A stretch of 64,000 bases of DNA from Eggerthella sinensis (GTDB lineage: Bacteria; Actinomycetota; Coriobacteriia; Coriobacteriales; Eggerthellaceae). A program made the translations under genes and the position numbers. The stretch is from NCBI RefSeq assembly GCF_003339815.1, contig NZ_PPTT01000003.1, positions 145,879 to 209,878 on the forward strand, read 5' to 3'. The notes beneath the pieces were generated by a model. The model was not told the origin of the DNA. It saw only the letters and a program-made list of their open reading frames with translations, and made no database searches. The first letter of the stretch is position 1. The number at the start of each line of letters is the position of its first letter. This document shows, piece by piece, positions 10,764 through 18,381 of the stretch.

Positions 10764-11549
10764 ATGTGGGACGTATTTAAGGATTGGATATTCGACGTTA
10801 TCCAGTTCTTCTACAACTTCTGCGGCGACTGGGGCTTGGCCATCATCCTTGTCACCATCATCTTCCGCATACTCATCTCGCCTTTGATGCACAAGCAGAC
10901 GAAGTCGTCTTTCCAGATGCAGAAAGTGCAGCCGCTCATGCAAGAGCTGCAGCGCAAGTACGCTGACGACCAGCCTCGCCTGCAGGAAGAGATGCAGAAG
11001 CTCTACGCCGAGGTGAAGTTCAACCCGCTCGCCGGCTGCCTGCCCATGTTGTTGCAGATGCCTATCTTCATGGCTCTGTTCCAGGTGCTCCAGGAGATGG
11101 GTTCGCGCACGTCGGGCACCACCTACGAGTTCTATCACCTCGTTCCCAACCTGGTTGTTCGCCCCTCTGAGGCATTCGTCAGCGGTTTTGGAACGTTTGT
11201 TCCCTATTTGGTGCTCATGATTATCTTCGCAGGCGCCACCTTCCTTCCGATGGTGCTCATGCAGATGGGCAACAAGGACAACCCGCAGCGCAAGCAGACC
11301 ATGATCATGGCCGCCGTTATGAGCGTGTTCATGCTGTGGATCAGCTGGGGTTCGCCCGCTGGCGTGCTCCTGTTCTGGGGTGCGTCTTCGCTCATGGGCC
11401 TTGCGCAGCAGCAGATTTCCATGCGTATCATGAAGCGCCGTGACGCCGAAGCGGCTGAGACCGTCGAGGTCAAGCCCATCGAAGTTGACGTCACCCGCAA
11501 GGAGAAGAAGCCTCGTCCCACCAAGAAGGATACGACGAAGCGGAAGTAG
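10764..11549 (+). CDS. yidC: Membrane protein insertase YidC/Oxa1
   Basis: A 261-residue insertase of the short, Gram-positive Oxa1 type, lacking the large periplasmic domain of E. coli YidC. The conserved region begins GDWGLAIILVTIIFRILISP and keeps the positively charged Arg in the hydrophilic groove. Later hydrophobic spans include LVLMIIFAGATFLPMVLM and SVFMLWISWGSPAGVLLFW. The tail is basic (KEKKPRPTKKDTTKRK), as in proteins that contact the ribosome. The ribosome site GGAAGGA precedes the ATG. No lipobox is seen at the N-terminus, unlike Firmicutes SpoIIIJ. Confidence 0.95.
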   Translation: MWDVFKDWIFDVIQFFYNFCGDWGLAIILVTIIFRILISPLMHKQTKSSFQMQKVQPLMQELQRKYADDQPRLQEEMQKLYAEVKFNPLAGCLPMLLQMPIFMALFQVLQEMGSRTSGTTYEFYHLVPNLVVRPSEAFVSGFGTFVPYLVLMIIFAGATFLPMVLMQMGNKDNPQRKQTMIMAAVMSVFMLWISWGSPAGVLLFWGASSLMGLAQQQISMRIMKRRDAEAAETVEVKPIEVDVTRKEKKPRPTKKDTTKRK

Positions 11550-11565
11550 TTGCAGGTACCGCGAA

Positions 11566-11581
11566 TGTTTCACGTGAAACA
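11566..11581. other. parS centromere site 2
   Basis: Exact TGTTTCACGTGAAACA in the 67-base gap between yidC and khpB; with its flanks it forms a longer palindrome (CGAATG...CATTCG). Confidence 0.95.
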
Positions 11582-11616
11582 TTCGCGTGTCGTGAGCGTT
11601 GGTAAAGGAGTCTGTC

Positions 11617-12135
11617 ATGGCTGAAGAATTGGTTGAGAAGCCCCTCGACGAGGAGCCGACTGAGCTGACCGACGAGGATCTCGATCGCATCGCCGACACG
11701 GCAATTGGTGCGCTCCAGGACATCCTCAAGTATTTCGATGTGGGCGAAGTGACCATCGACGAGTACGAAGGCGACGAAGGCGAGCTTATCCTCGACATCA
11801 CGGGCGACGATCTGGCGGTTTTGATCGGACGGCACGGCAAGACACTCGACGCCCTGCAGTTCCTCGTGTCGGCAATCACCGTGCGCACCATCGGGTTCCG
11901 CTATCCGGTGATCGTGGACGTCGAAGGCTACAAGAGCCGTCAGCGTGAGAAGCTCGAGTCCATCGCACGTTCGTCCGCGAACCGCGCGGCGGGTCAGAAC
12001 CGCAGCATCAAGCTGCGTCCGATGACTCCGTACGAGCGCCGCATCGTGCACATCTGCCTGCGCGACGACGACCGTGTGGAAACCGCGTCCGAAGGTGAAG
12101 GCAGCGCGCGTCACGTGGTAATTCTTCCTCGCTAA
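11617..12135 (+). CDS. khpB: KH/R3H RNA-binding protein KhpB (Jag)
   Basis: A 172-residue RNA-binding protein. The N-terminal 35 residues are acidic and replace the Jag_N domain of Firmicutes. A KH domain follows with the GxxG loop in LIGRHGKTLDALQFLVSAI (residues about 70-90), then an R3H domain ending ERRIVHICLRDDDRVETASE. The family binds RNA and influences cell-envelope growth and division, and is encoded next to yidC. The start ATG at 11617 has AAAGGAG six bases upstream. A terminator follows. Confidence 0.92.
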   Translation: MAEELVEKPLDEEPTELTDEDLDRIADTAIGALQDILKYFDVGEVTIDEYEGDEGELILDITGDDLAVLIGRHGKTLDALQFLVSAITVRTIGFRYPVIVDVEGYKSRQREKLESIARSSANRAAGQNRSIKLRPMTPYERRIVHICLRDDDRVETASEGEGSARHVVILPR

Positions 12136-12151
12136 GTTCTATTACTTGCTC

Positions 12152-12180
12152 GCCCGCATCGAAAGGTGCGGGCTTTTTTT
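12152..12180 (+). terminator. Intrinsic terminator after khpB
   Basis: Stem GCCCGCA / TGCGGGC (12152-12158 and 12167-12173) followed by seven Ts. It ends the rpmH-khpB unit and separates it from rsmG. Confidence 0.85.
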
Positions 12181-12189
12181 ATGCCCGAA

Positions 12190-12205
12190 TGTTTCACGTG
12201 AAACA
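12190..12205. other. parS centromere site 3
   Basis: Exact TGTTTCACGTGAAACA within a 22-base palindrome (12187-12208). Its right edge is seven bases from the TATACT (12212-12217) that probably serves as the rsmG -10 element, so ParB binding would cover the -35 region. Confidence 0.95.
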
Positions 12206-12246
12206 TTCCACTATACTGGTGGCACGTCGAAACGGAGGAGCAAGGA

Positions 12247-12888
12247 ATGCACGACGATCTTTTGAAGCGCCATCTTGAACTGGTTATCGAGGCGAACAAG
12301 ACCACCAACATCACGCGCATCTCGACATGGGAAGAGGGCATGCTGCTGCATGTGGAAGACTCGCTCGTGGGATTGCCGGAAGTGATGGATGCGCCAGCGG
12401 GCCGTATGGCCGATATCGGGTCGGGGGCTGGATATCCGGGGATTCCGCTTGCTATCGAAAGCGGGCGTCAAACGCTGCTTGCCGATTCCGTTGGTAAGAA
12501 GACGGCGATCCTTTCCTCGATGGTTGAAACGCTCGGGCTCGAAAACGTCGAAGTGTACACCGGTCGCATTGAGGACCTTGCGCGCGAGAAGCCGGCGGCG
12601 TTCACCGTCGTGACGGCGCGAGCGCTCGCGCAGCTCTCCATCTTGATGGAGCTTGCCAGTCCGATGCTCCAAGAAGGCGGACGTCTCGTATGCTACAAGG
12701 CGAACGTCTCGGACGAAGAACTGCAGCATGCATTGTCACTACAAGAGCAGCTTGGCATGAAGCACGTGTCCGACCGTACTGTGACGCTCGGTGACAACTG
12801 CCGCCGTATCATCTGCTTCGAGAAGACCGGTCGTCCGAAGATCAAACTGCCGCGCAAGGTTGGTATGGCTCAGAAGCGCCCGCTTTAA
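12247..12888 (+). CDS. rsmG: 16S rRNA (guanine527-N7)-methyltransferase
   Basis: A 213-residue SAM-dependent methyltransferase that modifies G527 of 16S rRNA (the site linked to low-level streptomycin resistance when lost). The SAM-binding motif MADIGSGAGYPGIPLAIE lies near residue 57, with NKTTNITRISTWEEGMLLHV before it and VVTARALAQLSILMELASPM after, typical of RsmG (GidB). Its position next to parAB is the usual one. The ribosome site GGAGCAAGG is just upstream. Parts of the last 20 residues are basic. Confidence 0.95.
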   Translation: MHDDLLKRHLELVIEANKTTNITRISTWEEGMLLHVEDSLVGLPEVMDAPAGRMADIGSGAGYPGIPLAIESGRQTLLADSVGKKTAILSSMVETLGLENVEVYTGRIEDLAREKPAAFTVVTARALAQLSILMELASPMLQEGGRLVCYKANVSDEELQHALSLQEQLGMKHVSDRTVTLGDNCRRIICFEKTGRPKIKLPRKVGMAQKRPL

Positions 12889-12899
12889 CCGATGCAGAA

Positions 12900-12915
12900 T
12901 GTTTCACGTGAAACA
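12900..12915. other. parS centromere site 4
   Basis: Exact TGTTTCACGTGAAACA filling the gap between the convergent rsmG and DUF559 genes; its last base abuts the DUF559 stop codon. Confidence 0.95.
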
Positions 12916-13317
12916 TTAGCGTTTGTCCTTGAGCTTTTGAAACAGGTCTTCCTTCACATCGTTACGTCGGTTGAGAACTTCGGCATGAATGGCTTCGCAC
13001 ACGCCTTCGAGGTTCTCAACCACCTCAGTGTTCGTGAAACGCAACTCTTTGATTTCCAGCATCTCTAAATAGGTGGTGCGAATCTGATCGTACTTCTTCT
13101 GTCCTCGCGTATAATGGCTGTCACCGTCAATCTCGATGCTCAACCGTGCTTTCCGGCAATAGAAATCGACGATGTAGGTTCCTATCACTTTCTGCGCAAC
13201 GAATGAGGTAGGATATTCTCGCAGGAACGAGAACCAGAGCCGCCGCTCTGCATAGGTCATCTGCTTCCGCATGGTTGTCGCCCGCTCAGCGAGCAATTGA
13301 CGCCGTGTCATATTCAT
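12916..13317 (-). CDS. DUF559 endonuclease-like protein
   Basis: A 133-residue protein of the DUF559 family, which shares the fold of Vsr/restriction-type nucleases. The recognisable core is MRKQMTYAERRLWFSFLREY, FVAQKVIGTYIVDFYCRKAR and LSIEIDGDSHYTRGQKKYD, with the D...E.D pattern expected of a PD-(D/E)xK-like site. The tail is a helical, charged region. It is encoded against the direction of the surrounding leading-strand genes and is bracketed by parS sites on both sides. Substrate and role are unknown; a cargo gene inserted between rsmG and parA is possible. Confidence 0.8.
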   Translation of the reverse strand: MNMTRRQLLAERATTMRKQMTYAERRLWFSFLREYPTSFVAQKVIGTYIVDFYCRKARLSIEIDGDSHYTRGQKKYDQIRTTYLEMLEIKELRFTNTEVVENLEGVCEAIHAEVLNRRNDVKEDLFQKLKDKR

Positions 13318-13411
13318 CAGCTCCCTCGTTTCGCCCTTCCCTTATTGTACTCAGAATATCTAGCGCGCAGATGAAGGGCATCGAACGGGAATCTAGCGTG
13401 TTTCTAGCACA

Positions 13412-13427
13412 TGTTTCACGTGAAACA
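13412..13427. other. parS centromere site 5
   Basis: Exact TGTTTCACGTGAAACA, first of three copies in 83 bases upstream of parA. Confidence 0.95.
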
Positions 13428-13451
13428 CTACCGGTTCCAGCGAGCTTCGAA

Positions 13452-13467
13452 TGTTTCACGTGAAACA
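13452..13467. other. parS centromere site 6
   Basis: Exact TGTTTCACGTGAAACA, second of the three clustered copies; spacing from site 5 is 40 bases, about four helical turns. Confidence 0.95.
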
Positions 13468-13478
13468 TTCCTCTGACG

Positions 13479-13494
13479 TGTTTCACGTGAAACA
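13479..13494. other. parS centromere site 7
   Basis: Exact TGTTTCACGTGAAACA, third copy of the cluster, 27 bases from site 6. It overlaps the likely -35 element of the parA promoter. Confidence 0.95.
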
Positions 13495-13510
13495 CTAAAC
13501 AGGGTATACT
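13482..13510 (+). promoter_or_regulatory. Predicted parAB promoter overlapping parS
   Basis: TTCACG (13482-13487, inside parS site 7), 17-base spacer, TATACT (13505-13510), 28 bases before the parA start. The -35 match is only 4/6, but the arrangement suggests that ParB spreading or binding represses its own operon. Confidence 0.5.
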
Positions 13511-13538
13511 GTCGGTGCGGTTAAGAAAGGGGGTCCCT

Positions 13539-14507
13539 GTGGGACTATTCGATGGTCTCAAACGAGACAAAAAAGCAGCCGAGACTGTCAAGCAGGATAA
13601 CAAAGAAGAATTCATCGAGGAAGAGTTGATCGTCGATCACATTGAAGTGGTCGAACGTGAGGCGCGACCCGTGATTGAGCAGGAAGTGCCTCCCACTCCT
13701 ATCAAGACGATCAAGGAGAAGGCGCCCGTCAAGCATGTGGTGGGCCAGACGAAGGTCATGGCCATCATCAACCAAAAAGGCGGTGTCGGGAAGTCAACGA
13801 CTGCAATCAACCTTTCTGCTGCGTTGGGCGAGCTTGGCAAGCAGGTTCTTCTCGTAGACCTCGATCCTCAGGGCAACTCTTCGAGTGGTCTGGGTATCGA
13901 AAAGAGTCAGGTGCATAACTGCGTCTACGACGTGCTGCTCAACGATGTTCCCATTGAGGACGTTATCATCCCCGATGTGAGTGAAGGACTCGATCTCGTA
14001 CCAGCCACGATTAACCTCGCAGGGGCAGAAGTAGAGCTTGTATCTGAAATGGCCCGTGAGAATCGCTTAAAAGACGCCGTAGGAAGCCTTCGCGGCAAGT
14101 ATGACTATGTTTTCATCGACTGCCCGCCGTCCTTGGGTCTCCTGACCGTCAACGCGCTGGTAGCCGCCGACAAGCTTCTCATTCCCATTCAGTGCGAGTT
14201 TTACGCGCTGGAAGGTGTGACAAAACTCCTTGATTCAATGAAACGTGTCAAAACACGCCTTAATCCGACCCTCGATATCTTCGGCGTGCTGCTGACGATG
14301 TACGATGGTCGCACCACGCTTTCGCGTCAGGTTGCGGAAGAGGTGCGTGGATACTTCGGCAAAACGGTCTTTGCGGCGCTTATTCCCCGTACGGTCAAGC
14401 TTTCCGAGGCTCCGAGCTTCGGTCAGCCCATAACGCAGTACGATCCTTCGGGTAAGGGTGCTCAATCGTATATGGATCTCGCAAAGGAAGTGGTACAACG
14501 TGGCTAA
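13539..14507 (+). CDS. parA: Chromosome partitioning ATPase ParA (Soj)
   Basis: Deviant-Walker ATPase that drives segregation of ParB-parS complexes. The product is 322 residues from the GTG at 13539 (AAAGGGGG seven bases upstream). Residues about 1-72 are an acidic extension that lacks ATPase motifs and begins like a small coiled region (GLFDGLKRDKKAAETVKQD). The core has deviant Walker A NQKGGVGKSTTAINL, the A' motif LVDLDPQGNSSSGL and Walker B FIDCPPSLGLLT. The gene overlaps parB by eight bases. Confidence 0.96.
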   Translation: MGLFDGLKRDKKAAETVKQDNKEEFIEEELIVDHIEVVEREARPVIEQEVPPTPIKTIKEKAPVKHVVGQTKVMAIINQKGGVGKSTTAINLSAALGELGKQVLLVDLDPQGNSSSGLGIEKSQVHNCVYDVLLNDVPIEDVIIPDVSEGLDLVPATINLAGAEVELVSEMARENRLKDAVGSLRGKYDYVFIDCPPSLGLLTVNALVAADKLLIPIQCEFYALEGVTKLLDSMKRVKTRLNPTLDIFGVLLTMYDGRTTLSRQVAEEVRGYFGKTVFAALIPRTVKLSEAPSFGQPITQYDPSGKGAQSYMDLAKEVVQRG

Positions 14508-15531
14508 ATCGAACAAAAGCGGGTTGGGACGAGGCCTGAACTCGCTTCTTGGCGGCGCATACGAGGAAGCAACCCCTATCGAAGCTACTCCTCAGCGTGT
14601 TTTGATCGAACAAGAGCGTGAAGAAGTCGTTGTTATCACTGAACCGGCACCGCAGAATGTTTCACGTGAAACAATTGCGCCGATTCAGGAGGAATCGATC
14701 GTCGATGGCGAGAACCATGTGACCATCAAGAGCGTGTCGCAGCGCCGCACGGATGAGGTTCCTATCGAGCAGGTGAGCCCGAATCCCGATCAGCCGCGTA
14801 CGAACTTCAAGAAAGAGGCCCTGGAAGAGCTCGCGTCGTCCATTGAGAAGGATGGATTGCTTCAGCCGATCCTCGTGCGGCCGGTGGGTAATCAGGAATA
14901 CCAGATTATCGCCGGCGAACGTCGTTGGCAGGCTTGCAAGATTGTCGGATTGAAGACGGTTCCCATCCGTATCAAAGAAGCCGACGACGATCAGGCGCTC
15001 GAACTGGCGCTTGTTGAGAACATCCAGCGTTCTGACCTGAATCCCATCGAAGAAGCGTACGGATATCGCCGTATGATGGAGCGCCGCAATCTCACCCAGT
15101 CCGAAGTTGCCCAGGCGATGTCGAAAGGCCGCTCTACGGTCGCAAATGCGCTGCGCCTGCTCGAATTGCCCGAAGAAGCGCAGCAGCTTTTGTTCGAAGA
15201 GAAGATTACGGCGGGCCACGCGCGCGCCATTCTGTCTATTCCCACGAAGGAAGGCCGTCAGAAGCTCACGGACAAGCTCGTTGCCGAGAAATTGACGGTC
15301 CGCGAGGCGGAGGCTATCGCGCGACTGTTCTCCGGCAAGCGCAACGAATCTGCAACGCCGAAGCCTCCCGTGCCGAAGACGTACAAAACGGTGGCAAAAG
15401 CGCTAAAAGACGTGCTGAACACGAACGTGAAGGTGAAATCGTCTCAAGGGAAGAATAAGATTGAGATCGAGTTCAAGGATGAGGAAGATCTGGAGCGGTT
15501 GTTTGAAGAATTGATTGCCGCCGCATCATAG
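14500..15531 (+). CDS. parB: Chromosome partitioning protein ParB (Spo0J)
   Basis: ParB CTPase/DNA-clamp protein, 343 residues, that loads at parS. It begins AKSNKSGLGRGLNSLLGG, the short N-terminal ParA-stimulating motif. The CTP-binding part includes NPDQPRTNFKKEALEELASS and the conserved GERRWQACK box. The parS-binding helix-turn-helix is LTQSEVAQAMSKGRSTVANA. The C-terminal dimer domain follows a proline/lysine hinge. The start is GTG at 14500, overlapping parA. A parS copy lies inside its own coding sequence at codons 53-58. A terminator follows directly. Confidence 0.96.
   Translation: MAKSNKSGLGRGLNSLLGGAYEEATPIEATPQRVLIEQEREEVVVITEPAPQNVSRETIAPIQEESIVDGENHVTIKSVSQRRTDEVPIEQVSPNPDQPRTNFKKEALEELASSIEKDGLLQPILVRPVGNQEYQIIAGERRWQACKIVGLKTVPIRIKEADDDQALELALVENIQRSDLNPIEEAYGYRRMMERRNLTQSEVAQAMSKGRSTVANALRLLELPEEAQQLLFEEKITAGHARAILSIPTKEGRQKLTDKLVAEKLTVREAEAIARLFSGKRNESATPKPPVPKTYKTVAKALKDVLNTNVKVKSSQGKNKIEIEFKDEEDLERLFEELIAAAS
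14658..14673. other. parS centromere site 8 (inside parB)
   Basis: Exact TGTTTCACGTGAAACA within the parB reading frame, where it is read as N-V-S-R-E-T in a poorly conserved linker between the N-terminal motif and the CTP-binding domain. Confidence 0.95.
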
Positions 15532-15538
15532 GAACAAG

Positions 15539-15564
15539 AAAGGCCCCGCATTGCGGGGCCTTTT
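15539..15564 (+). terminator. Intrinsic terminator after parB
   Basis: Stem AAAGGCCCCGC / GCGGGGCCTTT with a three-base loop and a short T run, eight bases after the parB stop. The hairpin also has As on its other side, so it may work for rlmN from the opposite strand. A parS copy begins four bases further on. Confidence 0.85.
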
Positions 15565-15567
15565 CAA

Positions 15568-15583
15568 TGTTTCACGTGAAACA
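15568..15583. other. parS centromere site 9
   Basis: Exact TGTTTCACGTGAAACA between the parB terminator and the end of the convergent rlmN gene. Confidence 0.95.
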
Positions 15584-15587
15584 TTCC

Positions 15588-16616
15588 TTATTTGAATGTG
15601 TTTTTAAGTTGCCCGCAGGCGCCGTCGATATCGGAGCCGCGTGAATCGCGCAACGTGGCCTCGGTGCCCTTCTTCTGAATCGCGTTGAGCCAGCGATCGA
15701 TGGTTTCCGGTTCGCTCGGCTGGAATACGGACCCTTCGATGGCGTTGATGGGGATGAGATTGACGTGGCAGAGGAGGTTCGCGCAGAACTTCTGCAAAGC
15801 TTTGAGGTCTTCGTCAGCGTCATTCACGCCGTCGATCATGATGTACTCGAGGGTAACGCGTCGATTGGTCTTCGCAATGTACTCCTGCAGTGCGCTTTTC
15901 AAATTCCCTAGCTTAAAACGGGCGACATTGGGCATCAGGAGGTCACGCACGCCCTGACGTGCTGCGTGGAGCGACACTGCGAGCGTGAATTGCTCGGGTT
16001 CTTCGGAAAAACGCTCGATACCGGGCAGAATGCCGCAGGTTGAGACGCTGATGTGGCGCGCACCGATCTCGAGGCCCTTCTTGTTGTTGAGGATGCGCAG
16101 CGCTGCCATGGTGTTGCCGTAGTTGAGGAAGGGTTCGCCCTGTCCCATGCCCACGACATTCGTCACGCGCTTTCCCATGTCGTCTTGCGCGATGAGCACT
16201 TGATCGATTATCTCGCCTGGTGTGAGATTTCGCGCGAACCCTTCGCGACCCGTCGCGCAGAATGCGCAGCCAATCGCGCATCCAGCTTGCGTCGAGAAGC
16301 ACACGGTGAGACGATCGCCCCCACGCGAGGGAATGGCGACGGTTTCAACGCGAATACCGTCGTCGAATTCGATCAAATACTTCCGCGTACCGTCCCGAGA
16401 CACCTGACGATTCACGATTTCCGGCATTGTGAGGGGAAAACGCTCGGAAAGCACGGCTCTGAGAGCCGCTGGGAGGTTCGTCATCTCGTCGTAGCTGCTC
16501 ACATGACGTTGATAGAGCCATTCAGTTAGCTGCTGAGCACGGAATGAGGGCTGCGCAAGCTCCTTCATCAAGGAAGGAAGCTCAGATAGCGCGTACGTTT
16601 TAATTGGTTTATCCAT
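15588..16616 (-). CDS. rlmN: 23S rRNA/tRNA adenine-C2 methyltransferase RlmN
   Basis: Radical-SAM enzyme that methylates A2503 of 23S rRNA and A37 of some tRNAs. The product is 342 residues. The iron-sulfur CxxxCxxC motif reads GCAIGCAFCATGREGF. The SAM-binding part has VVGMGQGEPFLNY and ISVSTCGILPGIE, and the C-terminal catalytic Cys lies in DIDGACGQLK. No ribosome site precedes the ATG at 16616. Instead TATAAT (16624-16629, minus strand) lies so that transcription would start at or within a base of the ATG, suggesting a leaderless mRNA. It is convergent with parB and divergent from ddl. Confidence 0.95.
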   Translation of the reverse strand: MDKPIKTYALSELPSLMKELAQPSFRAQQLTEWLYQRHVSSYDEMTNLPAALRAVLSERFPLTMPEIVNRQVSRDGTRKYLIEFDDGIRVETVAIPSRGGDRLTVCFSTQAGCAIGCAFCATGREGFARNLTPGEIIDQVLIAQDDMGKRVTNVVGMGQGEPFLNYGNTMAALRILNNKKGLEIGARHISVSTCGILPGIERFSEEPEQFTLAVSLHAARQGVRDLLMPNVARFKLGNLKSALQEYIAKTNRRVTLEYIMIDGVNDADEDLKALQKFCANLLCHVNLIPINAIEGSVFQPSEPETIDRWLNAIQKKGTEATLRDSRGSDIDGACGQLKNTFK

Positions 16617-16623
16617 GGCGGTC

Positions 16624-16629
16624 ATTATA
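16624..16629 (-). promoter_or_regulatory. Predicted -10 of rlmN promoter (leaderless)
   Basis: TATAAT on the minus strand, three bases from a parS site that occupies the -18 to -33 region. The expected start point is about 16617, next to the rlmN ATG at 16616. No good -35 match is visible. Confidence 0.45.
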
Positions 16630-16631
16630 CA

Positions 16632-16647
16632 TGTTTCACGTGAAACA
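16632..16647. other. parS centromere site 10
   Basis: Exact TGTTTCACGTGAAACA between the divergent rlmN and ddl genes, lying in the promoter region of both. Confidence 0.95.
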
Positions 16648-16664
16648 TTCTGGTTTGCTATACT
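16635..16664 (+). promoter_or_regulatory. Predicted ddl promoter overlapping parS
   Basis: TTCACG (16635-16640, inside parS) and TATACT (16659-16664) are separated by 18 bases, 41 bases before the ddl ATG. It has the same arrangement as the parAB promoter. Confidence 0.45.
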
Positions 16665-16705
16665 GCTGTGCAGCGAACGTACCAAGGATGATGAAAGAAG
16701 GATGC

Positions 16706-17629
16706 ATGTCTGACTGCCGTGTGGCCTTGCTTACCGGGGGAAAGAGCGGCGAGCGAGAGGTTTCCCTGGCATCGGGAAAAGGAGCTCGCGAAGCCCTTGA
16801 AGAAGCTGGATTTACCGTAACGTCCCTTGATCCTGCGGAAAAGGAGGATCTGAAGAGTCTTATTGACGGACCCTTCGACGTCGCATTCCTGTGTTTGCAT
16901 GGGAAATGGGGAGAAGATGGCACCGTGCAGGGCTTTTTGGAGACTATCGGGCTGCCTTACATCGGCTCAGGGGTATGGTCGAGCGCTCTTGCCATGGATA
17001 AGGTGAAATCGAAGCTGTATTACGAGCGGGATGGCATTCCCACTCCCCCTTCGGTCTCGCTGCAAGCGGGAGATTCGTACGATGTGGACGAAATCGTAGC
17101 AAAATTGGGAGAACACTGCGTGGTGAAGCCCGGTACCGAGGGAAGTGCGCTGGGCGTTTTCATCGTTGAAGGTGCCGAAGCGGTGGCCGAAGCGATTGAA
17201 AAAGCATTCGCAATCGATTCTGAGATTCTTATCGAGCGGTATATCAAAGGTAAGGAATTGACCGTCGCGGTGATCGGCGACGATGAGGTTGAAGCGCTGC
17301 CTATCATCGAGATTGTGCCGAAGAGCGAGTTCTACGATTACGAGTCCAAGTACGCGCCCGGCGGCTCGCAGCACCTATGTCCCGCGCCGTTGTCGGAAGA
17401 AACCACGCGTATGGTGCAGGATTTGGCCGTTCGCGCGCACCGAGCGCTGTCATGCAAGGGTGTTTCCCGCTCGGATTTCATCCTGGAAGACGACGGTCGG
17501 TGTTGGACGCTCGAGACGAACACCATTCCGGGCATGACGGGCACATCGCTGTTGCCCGATGCCGCGCGCGCTGCGGGTATTTCGTTCCCGGAGCTGTGCA
17601 CGCGGCTGATTGGCTACGCGCTTGCGTAA
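16706..17629 (+). CDS. ddl: D-alanine--D-alanine ligase
   Basis: ATP-grasp ligase that makes the D-Ala-D-Ala dipeptide of peptidoglycan. It has 307 residues, normal for the family. Signature stretches are LTGGKSGEREVSLASG at the N-terminus, VAFLCLHGKWGEDGTVQGFL, the ATP-binding VVKPGTEGSALGV, and the metal/substrate-binding LETNTIPGMTGTSLLP near the end. The chosen ATG (16706) has AGAAGGA just before it; an upstream ATG pair at 16688-16693 would add six residues. parS copies lie on both sides. Confidence 0.95.
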   Translation: MSDCRVALLTGGKSGEREVSLASGKGAREALEEAGFTVTSLDPAEKEDLKSLIDGPFDVAFLCLHGKWGEDGTVQGFLETIGLPYIGSGVWSSALAMDKVKSKLYYERDGIPTPPSVSLQAGDSYDVDEIVAKLGEHCVVKPGTEGSALGVFIVEGAEAVAEAIEKAFAIDSEILIERYIKGKELTVAVIGDDEVEALPIIEIVPKSEFYDYESKYAPGGSQHLCPAPLSEETTRMVQDLAVRAHRALSCKGVSRSDFILEDDGRCWTLETNTIPGMTGTSLLPDAARAAGISFPELCTRLIGYALA

Positions 17630-17632
17630 GAA

Positions 17633-17648
17633 TGTTTCACGTGAAACA
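17633..17648. other. parS centromere site 11
   Basis: Exact TGTTTCACGTGAAACA in the 25-base gap between the convergent ddl and the following leftward gene. Confidence 0.95.
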
Positions 17649-17654
17649 TTCTGT

Positions 17655-18299
17655 TTAGAACAACCCGCATGATTTAAGACCGAACAGCACGAGCGCAATG
17701 AGGAGCAGGAGGAACAGCCAACTGACGACGTAGCAGCCTTTGTTGCCCTTGCGGCCCTGTTCGATCATCTTCTCGGACATTTTGCGATGGCTCTTCATGA
17801 TGACCGTGCCTGACTCCTTCGAGGGGAACGGCACGGTTTTCTTCGGAGTCCATGCACCGTCGCTTGAGATGAGCTGTTCGACGGCTTGCTCGCCGAGGTC
17901 GACGTCGGGACGAACGCCGTCGGACAAGCGCGACGCCGTCGACGCGATGAAGGGGGAAAGCGTCTGCTCGAGAGAGGGATCGTAGCAGATGACCGCCGCC
18001 TGACCCCAGTAATGACCGGGTTCGGGCTTGTCGGTGAACGCTACGAAGGACAGCAAGGCCCGCAGATTCCATCCGCGGGCGGCAAAAACGCTCAGTTTTC
18101 GGGAAAACGAGGGATCGAAGTACCCCACCAGGCTGCCGAAGCGGTTTTTCATCCAAGCAGTAGATACGCCGTCTTCGGTTTGGAACACGATCTCGAATAC
18201 ATCGCCGATGAGGTTGTCTGCTCCGAGCAAGGTGGCAGCGTCTTTCTTGGAAAGGGTGTCGAACCGTGCGTACGTTCCGAAATAGCGCTCTGCCTGCAT
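17655..18299 (-). CDS. Tail-anchored protein of unknown function
   Basis: A 214-residue protein I do not recognise. Residues 1-185 look soluble and mixed alpha/beta, with aromatic patches (MQAERYFGTYARFDTL, GHYWGQAAVICYDPSLEQTL). The last 25 residues are one hydrophobic span, CYVVSWLFLLLLIALVLFGL, ending KSCGLF, preceded by a basic stretch (KSHRKMSEKMIEQGRKGNKG). This predicts a C-terminal membrane anchor with the bulk in the cytoplasm. The start has AAAGGAG four bases upstream. It is convergent with ddl and divergent from the DinG-like gene. Confidence 0.75.
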   Translation of the reverse strand: MQAERYFGTYARFDTLSKKDAATLLGADNLIGDVFEIVFQTEDGVSTAWMKNRFGSLVGYFDPSFSRKLSVFAARGWNLRALLSFVAFTDKPEPGHYWGQAAVICYDPSLEQTLSPFIASTASRLSDGVRPDVDLGEQAVEQLISSDGAWTPKKTVPFPSKESGTVIMKSHRKMSEKMIEQGRKGNKGCYVVSWLFLLLLIALVLFGLKSCGLF

Positions 18300-18381
18300 G
18301 TTCTCTCCTTTGAGCCGTTCTTTTTGTCGGCATCGGCGTATCAGTTTGTGTGATCCCATGATAGATGATAGGCTAACCGGT

